A stretch of 64,000 bases of DNA from Psychrobacter sp. TAE2020 (GCF_018919485.1 NZ_JAHLMU010000001.1:2765351-2829350); one strand, 5' to 3'. Shown: positions 53,201-62,597, numbered from the stretch's first letter. Notes: generated by a model from the sequence alone, not told the origin. A program made the numbers and translations.

Positions 53201-53650
53201 CCATGTTTGTTTTAGTATTTTGGTTGACTCATAAGCCCTTGAAATCTTATCCTGAACCATAGCTTGGAATTCATCGAATCCTTGGTTAGATAAAGGTCGT
53301 AGCTGCTCATAAAAGACACGGTTAAATCGACTCACCACTTGGCTCGGTGGTAACCATAACTCATCATAAAAACTAGTTAGTGCAGGTACAGCAAAAAAGA
53401 TACGATCATCTGGCCAAAGTATTTGTTTGTAATGTTTATCAAAACACTTAATAAAATTAATATTACCAGGATAGGCCTTTTGCAAGGACTCCCACTCGGT
53501 CTGTAAGTCAGCCAGCAGGTTTAGTTCACGTACTCTAGCAGGGCTACTGTCTTTAACTACCGAAGAATAAGGCACATAGCAATTTTTTCTGCCATTAAAC
53601 TTTGCTAGATCATCGATGATTTTTGGTAAGCATAATTTATCTATTAGCAT
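50297..53650 (-). CDS. Very large tyrosine recombinase, third gene of a recombinase trio
   Basis: A 1117-residue protein. The C-terminal part has the recombinase residues: Arg in YRTGMRKKELLGLKYDDIE (about residue 621), HxxR in HTFHGFRHTAVSNL (about 737), His in IMGHLSPQ and the catalytic Tyr in SFEYYNHF (about 801). The first 600 or so residues are much longer than in a phage integrase and are unrecognised. About 300 more residues follow the Tyr. The gene overlaps the upstream recombinase gene by 14 bases, so the two are translated together. It should perform site-specific insertion or excision of an element; the attachment sites are not seen. Confidence 0.85.
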   Translation of the reverse strand: MLIDKLCLPKIIDDLAKFNGRKNCYVPYSSVVKDSSPARVRELNLLADLQTEWESLQKAYPGNINFIKCFDKHYKQILWPDDRIFFAVPALTSFYDELWLPPSQVVSRFNRVFYEQLRPLSNQGFDEFQAMVQDKISRAYESTKILKQTWQTISKFIDYQNHHYMLAEHHYPKIIAPQPIKTNPLIINADWVKNGKLLVKTIRAVQHHWNQTSDYSQEQILGWLVFSGIVYGGINEVQMLQGWLDSLLNREYQPFINERIVVSPRFVQKRYGNERIESSDTLYNTKQIVLDVVSQCWLMRYHKNSNQAEIKHIIAKLSENKIKQYLTVALSDVIRPLGIKPPPFSRFLYYASYHWEWLDGADIDHASVGVLRGVHNTVGLSTQDFNRFLNQKHQYKDEPYDLEHILMLSINQNSINQKETPSSSSKKIEVRKSDLIMNLTKDFKMDEKQNKKKIVQKTYTLIKRVQKRYEQYDDLSEKILLDWVLSLLNRKESKSLSNESILKYIRTVGYEWLYFTTAQPLDIWSEEEFEELYEDILEYKAVVRNNTDIGYSANLFKSMHNFAKSKYNLPSVNFQQSENGRRVRAELISPQAYKAIIDQIMGSIDILEREMFALLFILVYRTGMRKKELLGLKYDDIEGLKEATPSVVIRPNSYRPIKTQSSNRRVPIFALLKPDELHFFMTFVQSNIVNNSNKFIFTLSSDQLPIDDHVPLQLLKQVLKDISLDDKFAKHTFHGFRHTAVSNLSLVLLGHPDLVQSLTNYDNSDVLRIKHGLLGEHIDGQDRWYALSGIMGHLSPQRSFEYYNHFATLMATYALSFSDIELPKKTLLSITRFTELTERMINDNGDITDNGMINIPSIRKPLFKSVIKGKRKSPRFAVENSDKYLLFSTETPATDELFSRYGINRIQLLLQASDDEIPLNKAAQLANISMYDADILIERARDVVVITTKRGKPRFVNTTDLETTPLSPLNIQYQSDLRLLSPLLSNAYRLRETLESDWAWFFEICSRKISNSRAYISFSREEDKELQRFINIAKELLPLKHWLITSNKSILMKTMSSADFRNAKQQSNDSINTINIGIASRDNRSETRKWQYSPLLRFFVHMMLITDETLSIIDKES

Positions 53651-56168
53651 GGTCTACCTCTGCGAGTCTTATGCCAACATGATTTGGAAGAGTGTAATTG
53701 TCGATTTTTATATCGGTTAGTCCTAGCTGTTCAGCGATCTGCTCAAACGCGGATGCCACACGCTTAATATTCGCTTTACTAGTTGATGAGAAGCGCCCCA
53801 ATACTTCTTGACGGGCTTTTTCATGACCGATAACCGTGTTGATTAACAAGAGCTGAACGCCATGCCTTTCAAGCTGAGTGCGCACAAAGTGGCGTGTCCA
53901 ATAGGGGTTGGCGTCAATGATTTCTTTAGTCATATGGTAAGCATCGCCGCGCTTGATATCCTTTAATATAAAGGTACTCTCTGACAAAAGCTTTAATAAT
54001 GCTTCATCGTTACCTAAGCGGATATCATCAATGGTTGCGCTGATATCATGTTTTGTTTGATGCTTAATCTGATAATCAATTAAATAATTTCTATAGCCTA
54101 TTAGATGACGTATAAGAGTAGGACATAGTGGTATCAAACGGTCACTTTTTACTTTTTTAACTGGCTTATCGTTGATTTCCAGCCAACCCATATCAAGATC
54201 AATATTGTACATTTTGCCAAGACCATTATTTGGTCGTACACCAGTTAAGAGGCAGAATATAAACCATACAAGAATACTGGTTCGATTGAAATGCTCATCA
54301 TCATTTGTACTTTGGTCTGCCCAGACTTTAAATTTATCAATGATGTTTCGAACGGTTTCTAGCTTAAGCGCGAACCCTGATCCTACGGTATATTTATGCC
54401 AAGGGGTGATATAATTCAAATCAAAACCACTTAAGCTGCTAAATACGCTTAGCGCTGATTTATAGTGAGCAATGATCATTTCACTGGTGTGGCTGCTGTA
54501 GTACATGGCTGGAGCATGTGGCGCTGGCGTGCGACAAATGAGGTCGGCAATGTGCGCATGACAATTAGGCGTATAACGAGAGAGCACGACATGTAGTGCG
54601 GTTTCTATGCGATTGATTGACAAGTACGGTAGTCCAAAACTGCTACGTAAGGTAGCAAGATAAGTCGTAATATCCTTCTTTTCCGGTAATTCACAATCAA
54701 GCAAATTATCTATCAGCCACACCGGTAGTGGAACTTTAATGGTATCGGAATTATTTTCATAATCCTTTTTAGCCAGTGTTTGGCTTGTGGACCTTTTGGT
54801 AATACCTAAGCTGTGTCTAATATAATACCTTTTACTCTCAATGTTAAAAATACCAGGATGACCGATATAGCCGGATATTAGTAAGGATTTAACTGGCAGT
54901 CCGGTAATCATAGATAACAGCAAAATACCTGCGCAGGTTTTATGAGTTTCTGATTCTGGTAAGGTGCTTGAATCTTGGTTGAGCGCCGCAAATAGTGCTT
55001 GGTAACCAGCAACAGAGAGCAATCGCGTGTTAGAGTTGAGCGCGAGATTGCGCTGAGACATGTAGTTTTGCTGTAGCGATAAATCTATAGTTTGCAGCGG
55101 TATAGAGTTTTTGATCAACGGGTTTGGATATTCGCCATAGCTGACATAGGGTGGCTCATAGTGGTCAATATGCTCTTCAAAGTTGGTAGTTAACCCTTCA
55201 TAGATTTCGGTATTAGGGTCTAAAAATGCGAGATCTACAGCGGTAGCACTGTGTTCTATATCATCACGTATCCTGCTCCATGTATCATTACTGGGCGTAG
55301 TATTCCAGTTATGGCTCGTTGCAGTAGAGTCTAAGGGAGATGTAGATGTATTATCTGCTAAGTTGATAGCTTTGATTTTAATGTTTTTAGGTGGCTTCTT
55401 ACGTTTAGGTCTTGGCTTCTGTAATACGTGCGCATTTTGATATGCGGTCGTTATTTTCTCTATTTGGCTGAGTTTTGCTTTTGCATCAGATTTAGCCTTT
55501 TTTATTTTCTCTTTATGCTTGGCTTTTGCATCAGAATTATCTTTTGCTACTTTTTTTTCTTCAATATGAATAGATTGTTTATTATTTAACAAATCAAGTG
55601 CGCTTTTTTGTTGCTTCAATATACCATCGAATACTGATAATACACGCTCTATGTTTATCTCAGTTTGGGCGATACCAGGAAGTGTGTCCCATAGCCAGGT
55701 GCGCCTAGGAGATGCTGAGAACTGTGCCATCTTAAATTGCATGAGTACATTATTGGTATCGGTTTTTCTATCGGACACGATAAGCAGCGCTGCGGTGTGC
55801 TGCGCTATAGCCAGCCAAATCAGACGCGATGAGTGATCGAGCCACTGACGACTGACAATATCTTGCATTAAAATAAGTAGCTGAAAAATTAGTGGTTTTT
55901 GTGCCAAAGCCTTGCGAGTAATTTGCATGTACTGATCGGCAACTGGCCTCTCTTGCAGTGTCTGTATAATCGTTTTTGACAAATCTGCAATCGCGTTTTC
56001 TTCGCTTTGATAACTGTTATGCATCGCGCTAACAATAGTGGAAATGGCCTCTATGACGGTTTCTGGGTAATCAAAGCTTTCATCATTCTTTAATGCGCTA
56101 ATAGTCTTTCTTAAATTCTCCGATGATATCTGTTGTTGGCTGGATGAGGCGTTATTATTTTGAGTCAT
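53637..56168 (-). CDS. Tyrosine-recombinase-like protein lacking the catalytic tyrosine, second gene of the trio
   Basis: An 843-residue protein with the recombinase fold near its C-terminus: Arg in CLLTGVRPNNGLGKM (about 644), HxxR in TRHFVRTQLERHG (about 759) and GH in TVIGHEKARQEVLGRF (about 786). The stretch after this GH, where Tyr should follow, has no Tyr; only a Phe (GRFSSTSK) lies nearby. It therefore cannot cleave DNA in the usual way and is likely a structural or DNA-binding partner. A charged coiled-coil-like stretch (EEKKVAKDNSDAKAKHKEKI) lies near residue 210. ATGA overlap with the 186-residue gene upstream and a 14-base overlap downstream point to one complex. Confidence 0.82.
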   Translation of the reverse strand: MTQNNNASSSQQQISSENLRKTISALKNDESFDYPETVIEAISTIVSAMHNSYQSEENAIADLSKTIIQTLQERPVADQYMQITRKALAQKPLIFQLLILMQDIVSRQWLDHSSRLIWLAIAQHTAALLIVSDRKTDTNNVLMQFKMAQFSASPRRTWLWDTLPGIAQTEINIERVLSVFDGILKQQKSALDLLNNKQSIHIEEKKVAKDNSDAKAKHKEKIKKAKSDAKAKLSQIEKITTAYQNAHVLQKPRPKRKKPPKNIKIKAINLADNTSTSPLDSTATSHNWNTTPSNDTWSRIRDDIEHSATAVDLAFLDPNTEIYEGLTTNFEEHIDHYEPPYVSYGEYPNPLIKNSIPLQTIDLSLQQNYMSQRNLALNSNTRLLSVAGYQALFAALNQDSSTLPESETHKTCAGILLLSMITGLPVKSLLISGYIGHPGIFNIESKRYYIRHSLGITKRSTSQTLAKKDYENNSDTIKVPLPVWLIDNLLDCELPEKKDITTYLATLRSSFGLPYLSINRIETALHVVLSRYTPNCHAHIADLICRTPAPHAPAMYYSSHTSEMIIAHYKSALSVFSSLSGFDLNYITPWHKYTVGSGFALKLETVRNIIDKFKVWADQSTNDDEHFNRTSILVWFIFCLLTGVRPNNGLGKMYNIDLDMGWLEINDKPVKKVKSDRLIPLCPTLIRHLIGYRNYLIDYQIKHQTKHDISATIDDIRLGNDEALLKLLSESTFILKDIKRGDAYHMTKEIIDANPYWTRHFVRTQLERHGVQLLLINTVIGHEKARQEVLGRFSSTSKANIKRVASAFEQIAEQLGLTDIKIDNYTLPNHVGIRLAEVDHANR

Positions 56169-56725
56169 ATCGATACTCCAGAGCGGCGTGCATGATAAGT
56201 TTGTTCAGTAATGTCGATAAGCTCACAAAATTTGGTGACGGCAAAGATATTTTTGCCAAATAACTGTTGGGTCATCTGTTTATCTAAAATATTTTTTAGA
56301 TGACTATAAATTAGTTTGATATCTAGCTTCTTGTTATGTTGAGCAATCAATTCAATAAGCTCATAAAAACAGAGATCAAATTTAAAATCATCTTTTGGGA
56401 TATATCTCACAGACACTTGTTGTCTAAGTACATTAAAATCAACATCAGGACTTTTGATCAGGTGAAAAAGCTCAAAATTATTGACCATAAACTGTTTTTT
56501 ATCCTCTTTGATAAATAAGGTAGGTCTAGTCCAGGCAGCGCTATGCTCAAGCTTAAAGGCTTCAGTAATAAACGGTCTGATACAACAGGTATAAATATTA
56601 AATAGATCAAAGATGCCTTGAAATACGAGCACCGATGTTGTCTGCAACTTGGCAATCGATAATGATTTAAGTGACTTCATAGACACTCCACTAAGGTTAT
56701 GATCTAATGTGGTCGATACGCCCAT
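56165..56725 (-). CDS. Small first gene of the recombinase trio, unknown function
   Basis: A 186-residue soluble protein, or 171 if it starts at ATG 56680, which has GGAGTG seven bases upstream and gives MKSLKSLSIAKLQTTSVLVF. There is no HTH that I can recognise; the C-terminus CELIDITEQTYHARRSGVSI might be a DNA-contacting tail. Its stop overlaps the start of the 843-residue gene (ATGA). Known trios of recombinases and Tn554-type elements also carry a small accessory protein, but the order here (small gene first) differs. Function is inferred from linkage alone. Confidence 0.65.
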   Translation of the reverse strand: MGVSTTLDHNLSGVSMKSLKSLSIAKLQTTSVLVFQGIFDLFNIYTCCIRPFITEAFKLEHSAAWTRPTLFIKEDKKQFMVNNFELFHLIKSPDVDFNVLRQQVSVRYIPKDDFKFDLCFYELIELIAQHNKKLDIKLIYSHLKNILDKQMTQQLFGKNIFAVTKFCELIDITEQTYHARRSGVSI

Positions 56726-57019
56726 TTATTGACCTCTACTCATATCTTACTATTACTGGCGAGCAATTAGATCCCACTTCGTTAACTAGGCGACAACATG
56801 TGACGCCTTATCTTACTTTTAAAGTTATGTAGAGAGGAATTACGATGACTTTATCTAAATCACTTTAGAAGTGAGCTAGAGTTAGCAAGCGAATGGGCAG
56901 GGTAAATAGAGAAGCCGTTTAGGAAAATGTATAAAGGTCTTAGATGAAATAAAAATAGTATATTAGGTGAATTTCAGAATGAAATGACTGCGATAGCGGT
57001 CAGGATAGCTAAAAAGTAA
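56726..57019. other. Gap between the recombinase trio and the CRISPR array
   Basis: About 294 AT-rich bases with no convincing gene. It holds the probable promoter of the trio and an imperfect palindrome GGCGACAACATGTGACGCC near 56792. The CRISPR array starts directly after it, at its old end. Confidence 0.5.
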
Positions 57020-60000
57020 GTTTCAATCCACGCACCTGCGATAGGTGCGAATTTTGAGTATCATGCTTTATTGTCTCCATAAAGTTTTAATCCACGCGCC
57101 CGTTATGGACGCGAAACCGTTCTCTATATGCGGTGTCGCTATTGAGAGTTTCAATCCACGCGCCCGTGATGGACGCGAAAAGATGAGTGTCAATTACTAG
57201 CTTCTATCAACTGTTTCAATCCACGCGCCCGTGATGGACGCGAACTTGTATTTCAAGCATGGAGCGATGCCGGTATTGTTTCAATCCACGCGCCCGTGAT
57301 GGACGCGAACACCGCATAGGTGGCTTAGAAGATGTCGTACAGTTTCAATCCACGCGCCCGTGATGGACGCGAACCGATATCTTATCTACGGTCACGCGCT
57401 CAAGCGTTTCAATCCACGCGCCCGTGATGGACGCGAAACCAACCTTGCCAAAGCGTTTCGCTCTCAGTTGTTTCAATCCACGCGCCCGTGATGGACGCGA
57501 AATCATCATCGTGATAACTACTAGTTTCTGAGCGTTTCAATCCACGCGCCCGTGATGGACGCGAAGGCACTGGCTCTAATAGCGTCTAGCTCAGTAGGGT
57601 TTCAATCCACGCGCCCGTGATGGACGCGAAACCGTTTTCTATATGCGGTGTCGCTATTGAGAGTTTCAATCCACGCGCCCGTGATGGACGCGAACAGTCT
57701 TAGCATTTTACGAGGATTTGCTCGAGAGTTTCAATCCACGCGCCCGTGATGGACGCGAAGGGTTTTCACACGATATGCTAGACCGTCTGATGTTTCAATC
57801 CACGCGCCCGTGATGGACGCGAACAAGGTCAAGTTTATATGATGCTGTGGGGCAAGTTTCAATCCACGCGCCCGTGATGGACGCGAAACTAGGAAACTAG
57901 GAAACTAACATGAGCTTAAAAGTTTCAATCCACGCGCCCGTGATGGACGCGAAATTTGCTAATACCAAACAACAAGGTTTACTCAGTTTCAATCCACGCG
58001 CCCGTGATGGACGCGAATTTTCTAATGGCTTGAAATGATTGCGCTCTAAGTTTCAATCCACGCGCCCGTGATGGACGCGAAAACTGGAACGGTATTTGTT
58101 ATCGAGTCATTGGAGTTTCAATCCACGCGCCCGTGATGGACGCGAATTGCAGCTTGTTTAAATGAGCTGACTATCTGTAGCGTTTCAATCCACGCGCCCG
58201 TGATGGACGCGAATTTTATCAGAATCACATATAAATGGATTATTTTGTTTCAATCCACGCGCCCGTGATGGACGCGAAAACCTTCGCTGCTGATGTGAAG
58301 ATGTCACCCGTACCGTTTCAATCCACGCGCCCGTGATGGACGCGAAATTCTTACTGTCACAGCTTAACCGTGCTGTAGAGTTTCAATCCACGCGCCCGTG
58401 ATGGACGCGAATTTTAGGCTTACGTATCAAGACAACGGTAGTTTGTTTCAATCCACGCGCCCGTGATGGACGCGAATGATCCGTCATATAGCCATTGCAC
58501 AGCGTTCTGTTTCAATCCACGCGCCCGTGATGGACGCGAACTTTGACAACATAGCAGAGGCCATTGTTGCTAAGTTTCAATCCACGCGCCCGTGATGGAC
58601 GCGAACTGACAAGTTTACGTCTGAGTATGCGTTATCTGAGTTTCAATCCACGCGCCCGTGATGGACGCGAATTGCCCTTTAGGTAACCAAACTCTATCTT
58701 CTTGTTTCAATCCACGCGCCCGTGATGGACGCGAAAGATATGCGCCTACCTCGTCGACAATTGCTAAAGTGTTTCAATCCACGCGCCCGTGATGGACGCG
58801 AATTTATTAATACAGATATGTTATTATATCTATATCGTTTCAATCCACGCGCCCGTGATGGACGCGAAGTCAGGATTATGACCACCATATCACTGATAAC
58901 ATGGTTTCAATCCACGCGCCCGTGATGGACGCGAATCGGTTTGATTATGACTTTAATCACCTTGGATGTTTCAATCCACGCGCCCGTGATGGACGCGAAG
59001 AATCCTTACCTAGGATTCTGCCGACTTGGATTGTTTCAATCCACGCGCCCGTGATGGACGCGAATATTGGCAATGAATTTAACCACTGCTTCACTAGTTT
59101 CAATCCACGCGCCCGTGATGGACGCGAATGTTTGTCAAAAAGATAACTAAGCAAAAGTATGACGTTTCAATCCACGCGCCCGTGATGGACGCGAACATGG
59201 CAGTTGTTTGAAATCATCCAAGAATAGTTTCAATCCACGCGCCCGTGATGGACGCGAATAACATCGCTATCGTCTAGCGGCACATCAATAGTGTTTCAAT
59301 CCACGCGCCCGTGATGGACGCGAACTTGAGCGGTTAGAGTTTATTATCTATTCATGGTTTCAATCCACGCGCCCGTGATGGACGCGAACCATTCGCTGCG
59401 TGGCGCTTTCTATGACTTTGCTGTTTCAATCCACGCGCCCGTGATGGACGCGAACCTCATGGCTTAGTTTGGTGTTATTGATGACAGGTTTCAATCCACG
59501 CGCCCGTGATGGACGCGAAGGTATTTGGTGCAATAAAACAAGTAGCTACATTGTTTCAATCCACGCGCCCGTGATGGACGCGAACAGAAAATCGCTATCA
59601 TCAATGATATTGACCAAGTTTCAATCCACGCGCCCGTGATGGACGCGAATGATGCTGCTAACGAGTCGGCTGACGCTAACAAGTTTCAATCCACGCGCCC
59701 GTGATGGACGCGAAATGAGGGCCTTATTTTATCCACAGGTGCAATTAGTTTCAATCCACGCGCCCGTGATGGACGCGAATACAGGGTTTAGGCCCTTAAT
59801 ATTAGTTACCTTGTTTCAATCCACGCGCCCGTGATGGACGCGAAGACACTGGGGCAATATCCATCTGTGACTTTAGCGTTTCAATCCACGCGCCCGTGAT
59901 GGACGCGAAATTACGGCTGCTGCCCTCGTATCATCATTAAGAGTTTCAATCCACGCGCCCGTGATGGACGCGAATGGGGTCACATCACTGGTCGTATTGA

Positions 60001-60685
60001 TGAAATGTTTCAATCCACGCGCCCGTGATGGACGCGAAAAAGTAGGCGCTGCCCTTGGTGAAGGTAGCACGTTTCAATCCACGCGCCCGTGATGGACGCG
60101 AATATTTTAGTACAGATATGTTATTATATCTATATCGTTTCAATCCACGCGCCCGTGATGGACGCGAAGCCTTATGGGCAGTCGTTTTGTTTATGTATCG
60201 GTTTCAATCCACGCGCCCGTGATGGACGCGAAGCGACGTACTCAAGCGCCCATTTGTTTATCATGTTTCAATCCACGCGCCCGTGATGGACGCGAAGTTA
60301 CGGCCCGTACGCTAATTAAGTGGGGTAACGTTTCAATCCACGCGCCCGTGATGGACGCGAAGCGCCCATGTTGCCCGTGTAACCGCCTTGCTTGTTTCAA
60401 TCCACGCGCCCGTGATGGACGCGAACACGCTGTTTTTACCTGCTACAGTTGCATTGGAGTTTCAATCCACGCGCCCGTGATGGACGCGAAATGTTTTTTT
60501 GGTGCGCGATGTGGTTGAGTTGGTTTCAATCCACGCGCCCGTGATGGACGCGAAGAAGTCATTGTTATAACAGACAAATACAACGACAGTTTCAATCCAC
60601 GCGCCCGTGATGGACGCGAAGGCCTAAACCCTGTACAATTAGGCCAGTTAGTAGTTTCAATCCACGCGCCCGTGATGGACGCGAA
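57020..60685 (-). CRISPR. Type I-C CRISPR array, 57 repeats and 56 spacers
   Basis: Repeats are 32 bp; on the transcribed (minus) strand they start TTCGCGTCC and end GTGGATTGAAAC, as in type I-C. Spacers are mostly 32-36 bp. The first repeat at 57020-57051 (plus-strand coordinates) is heavily altered (CACCTGCGATAGGTGCG) and the second at 57084 has two changes, so that end is the old, trailer end. The other end, at 60685, abuts the leader and cas2. I counted repeats by reading starts at 57020, 57084, 57148, 57213 and so on to 60654. Spacer pairs 57116/57631 and 58803/60103 are near-identical, and 59780 and 60621 overlap as inverse sequences. Confidence 0.97.
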
Positions 60686-60942
60686 AGCCCCTAGTCTAAG
60701 TCGCTAATAAGATTAAGAAAAAACCTTGAAATTTGCGAACGTCTAAACCATGAGCAAATTTGGCAAGCATTTCGCTTACCAAAGTTTTAACGTACGAAAA
60801 TAAATGTGGTAAAATCAAGTTGTTAAATAGCATTGAGACCCCTTTGCGAGTCTCCTAGAGATTTTATGTACGCTATAGGTTCGCATCGACCTTATTACAG
60901 TCAGATAGTAGGTTTAAAGATAATTATTTATGATGATAACGA
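60686..60942 (-). promoter_or_regulatory. CRISPR leader
   Basis: About 255 AT-rich bases between the newest repeat and cas2, with no ORF. It should carry the array promoter and the site that directs spacer insertion. It contains an inverted repeat GAGAC...GTCTC near 60835-60853 and runs of A and T. Confidence 0.7.
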
Positions 60943-61233
60943 CTAAAACAGCAATACATCGTTTAAGTCTAGCACAGGTTTTGTCCCTATATGTTCTACT
61001 TTATTTTGCCAGTTTTTACCGAGATAATAATAGCGCAAACTATCAACGCTATGATCGATAATATCTTCAAGCTTGGCTCTAAGCATCGTCCACTCAGCAG
61101 GATTGACCTCAATTTCAAATACTGAATATTGTACTCGTTGCCCATAGTTCAAACAATGCTTGGCAATATGGCGTAGACGTTTGGCACTTGATGTACCCTC
61201 TGAACTGATATCATAAGTGACCAATACCATCAT
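60943..61233 (-). CDS. cas2: Type I-C Cas2 adaptation protein
   Basis: A 96-residue Cas2. The ferredoxin-like fold begins MMVLVTYDISSEGTSSAKRL, with the conserved Asp in YDI, and continues YGQRVQYSVFEIEVNPAEW. It forms the core of the Cas1-Cas2 integrase that inserts new spacers. It is the last cas gene, 35 bases after cas1 and directly before the leader, the normal type I-C order. Length and residues are complete. Confidence 0.95.
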   Translation of the reverse strand: MMVLVTYDISSEGTSSAKRLRHIAKHCLNYGQRVQYSVFEIEVNPAEWTMLRAKLEDIIDHSVDSLRYYYLGKNWQNKVEHIGTKPVLDLNDVLLF

Positions 61234-61268
61234 AATAGAAATCCTTTTTTATTGCTTATTTAAGAGAC

Positions 61269-62300
61269 TTACTTCCATAGGAACGGAATATAAGCATCAA
61301 TATCACCTCGAATATGACGCGCCATAATCGTTGCCTGTAAATGGGGGAGCAAACCAAACGGTACTGTCTCTTCAAACCATTCATGATAGATAGTCTGCTG
61401 TTTACGGTTATGCCATGCCTTAAAAAAGGTTTGCCTAGCATCATCTTTAAGCCAGACCGCGCCACTTGCCTCTGTCTTAAAATCAGACTTACCAAGCTGC
61501 TTTTTATTAATCAAAGACAATACAAATCTGTCAGCCATAGGACGAAACTCCTCGACCAAATCAAGTGCTAAAGAAGGACGTCCGGGACGCAGTTGATGAA
61601 ATACTCCGCATGCAGGGTCAAGTCCTACGGTCTCAAGCGCACTACGGCAATCATGAGTCATCAAGGTATAAGTAAAAGAGAGTAGGGCATTGACCGCATC
61701 AGTGGGCGGATTGCGAGTGCGTTTAGGAAAGCTAAAGTCAGGGTTGCGAATAAAATGTGGAAACACACTAAAGTAAGTGCTCGCCATCTCACCTTCCCGA
61801 CCTAATAGGTCAGGCAAATTTTGAGTTGCTAGAATTTTATTTAGACCATGCTCTAAACGCTTTTGAGCTGATTCTAATTTATCAATAGTTGCCTCATCTA
61901 ACTGATTTTTATAATCTCGCAAGTAGCGACGAATAACTTGGCGCTGATTATGCACTTTACCTAAGATGACGCTGTGACAGATGGGCTGCACTCGCTCAGG
62001 GTCATCGCTGATACGATACTGCTCACGACGTAGCAGCACATTACCACTGACCGCGCCTTCAATACGGGCTTGAAACTTGCCATAGCGATTTAGATGTGTA
62101 ATTGTCATAGCGTTATCAGTACAGTGCGCCATAAGGGCTGGTGAAATTGATACTTGCCCAAAACAAACAATAGCATCAAGCTTATGAATCGGTACACGTC
62201 CTTTAACTTCATGGTCAATATTCATGACCACATTTTCGCCTTGCTTATTAAGCCATGCGCCTTGAGTCTGCACAAATAGCGTATTTTTTAGTGGACGCAT
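61269..62300 (-). CDS. cas1: Type I-C Cas1 integrase
   Basis: A 343-residue Cas1. The metal ligands are visible: Glu in LLGREGEMASTYF (about residue 167), His in GVFHQLRPGRPS (about 236) and Asp/Glu in LDLVEEFRP (about 248). It starts MRPLKNTLFVQTQGAWLNKQ, typical of the I-C subtype (Cas1c). It catalyses spacer integration with Cas2. It is 297 bases downstream of cas4, a larger gap than usual for this operon because a small plus-strand gene lies between them. Confidence 0.95.
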   Translation of the reverse strand: MRPLKNTLFVQTQGAWLNKQGENVVMNIDHEVKGRVPIHKLDAIVCFGQVSISPALMAHCTDNAMTITHLNRYGKFQARIEGAVSGNVLLRREQYRISDDPERVQPICHSVILGKVHNQRQVIRRYLRDYKNQLDEATIDKLESAQKRLEHGLNKILATQNLPDLLGREGEMASTYFSVFPHFIRNPDFSFPKRTRNPPTDAVNALLSFTYTLMTHDCRSALETVGLDPACGVFHQLRPGRPSLALDLVEEFRPMADRFVLSLINKKQLGKSDFKTEASGAVWLKDDARQTFFKAWHNRKQQTIYHEWFEETVPFGLLPHLQATIMARHIRGDIDAYIPFLWK

Positions 62301-62412
62301 AGAGTTTCCTAAGGATTATTTTAAGTACATCATTCCATTTATATTTTGAATATTATTTTATATTATGCTACGTTAAATCAGCTATTTCTTAACTGTTATC
62401 AAGGAATAAGAT

Positions 62413-62565
62413 ATGAGTACATCTAACAACGAAGCTGATATGCAAAACCCTAATAAAGTGACTGATGGTACTAAAAAAGCTTATGATCAAGCGCAATGCA
62501 ATAAAGGCAAGCAATTAAATCCGCAAGAGCCCAAGAACGATGCGCAGCCTCAAAAAGAGGATTGA
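62413..62565 (+). CDS. Small hydrophilic protein encoded between cas4 and cas1 on the opposite strand
   Basis: ATG 62413 to TGA 62563-62565 encodes 50 residues: MSTSNNEADMQNPNKVTDGT, then KKAYDQAQCNKGKQLNPQEP and onward to KED. AAGGA seven bases upstream is a good ribosome-binding site. The protein is acidic and basic in turn, rich in Asn, Gln and Lys, with one Cys and no hydrophobic segment; it is probably disordered. It is convergent to cas4 and divergent from cas1. Its reading frame, start signal and composition look genuine. No family is recognised. It might be a stress-type protein or a regulator or inhibitor of the neighbouring Cas proteins, for which there is no direct evidence. Confidence 0.62.
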   Translation: MSTSNNEADMQNPNKVTDGTKKAYDQAQCNKGKQLNPQEPKNDAQPQKED

Positions 62566-62597
62566 TATCTTTATGCCAATAATAATGCATCAATAAA

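Noticed and set aside
56780-56812. Imperfect palindrome before the CRISPR array as an attachment site for the recombinase trio
   Set aside because: No matching copy was found at the other end of the trio, so there is no pair to support an att site.
58694-60518. Repeated small ORFs through the CRISPR array (RPSRARGLK and NPRARDGRE patterns)
   Set aside because: They are translations of the CRISPR repeat itself on both strands and carry no coding signal.
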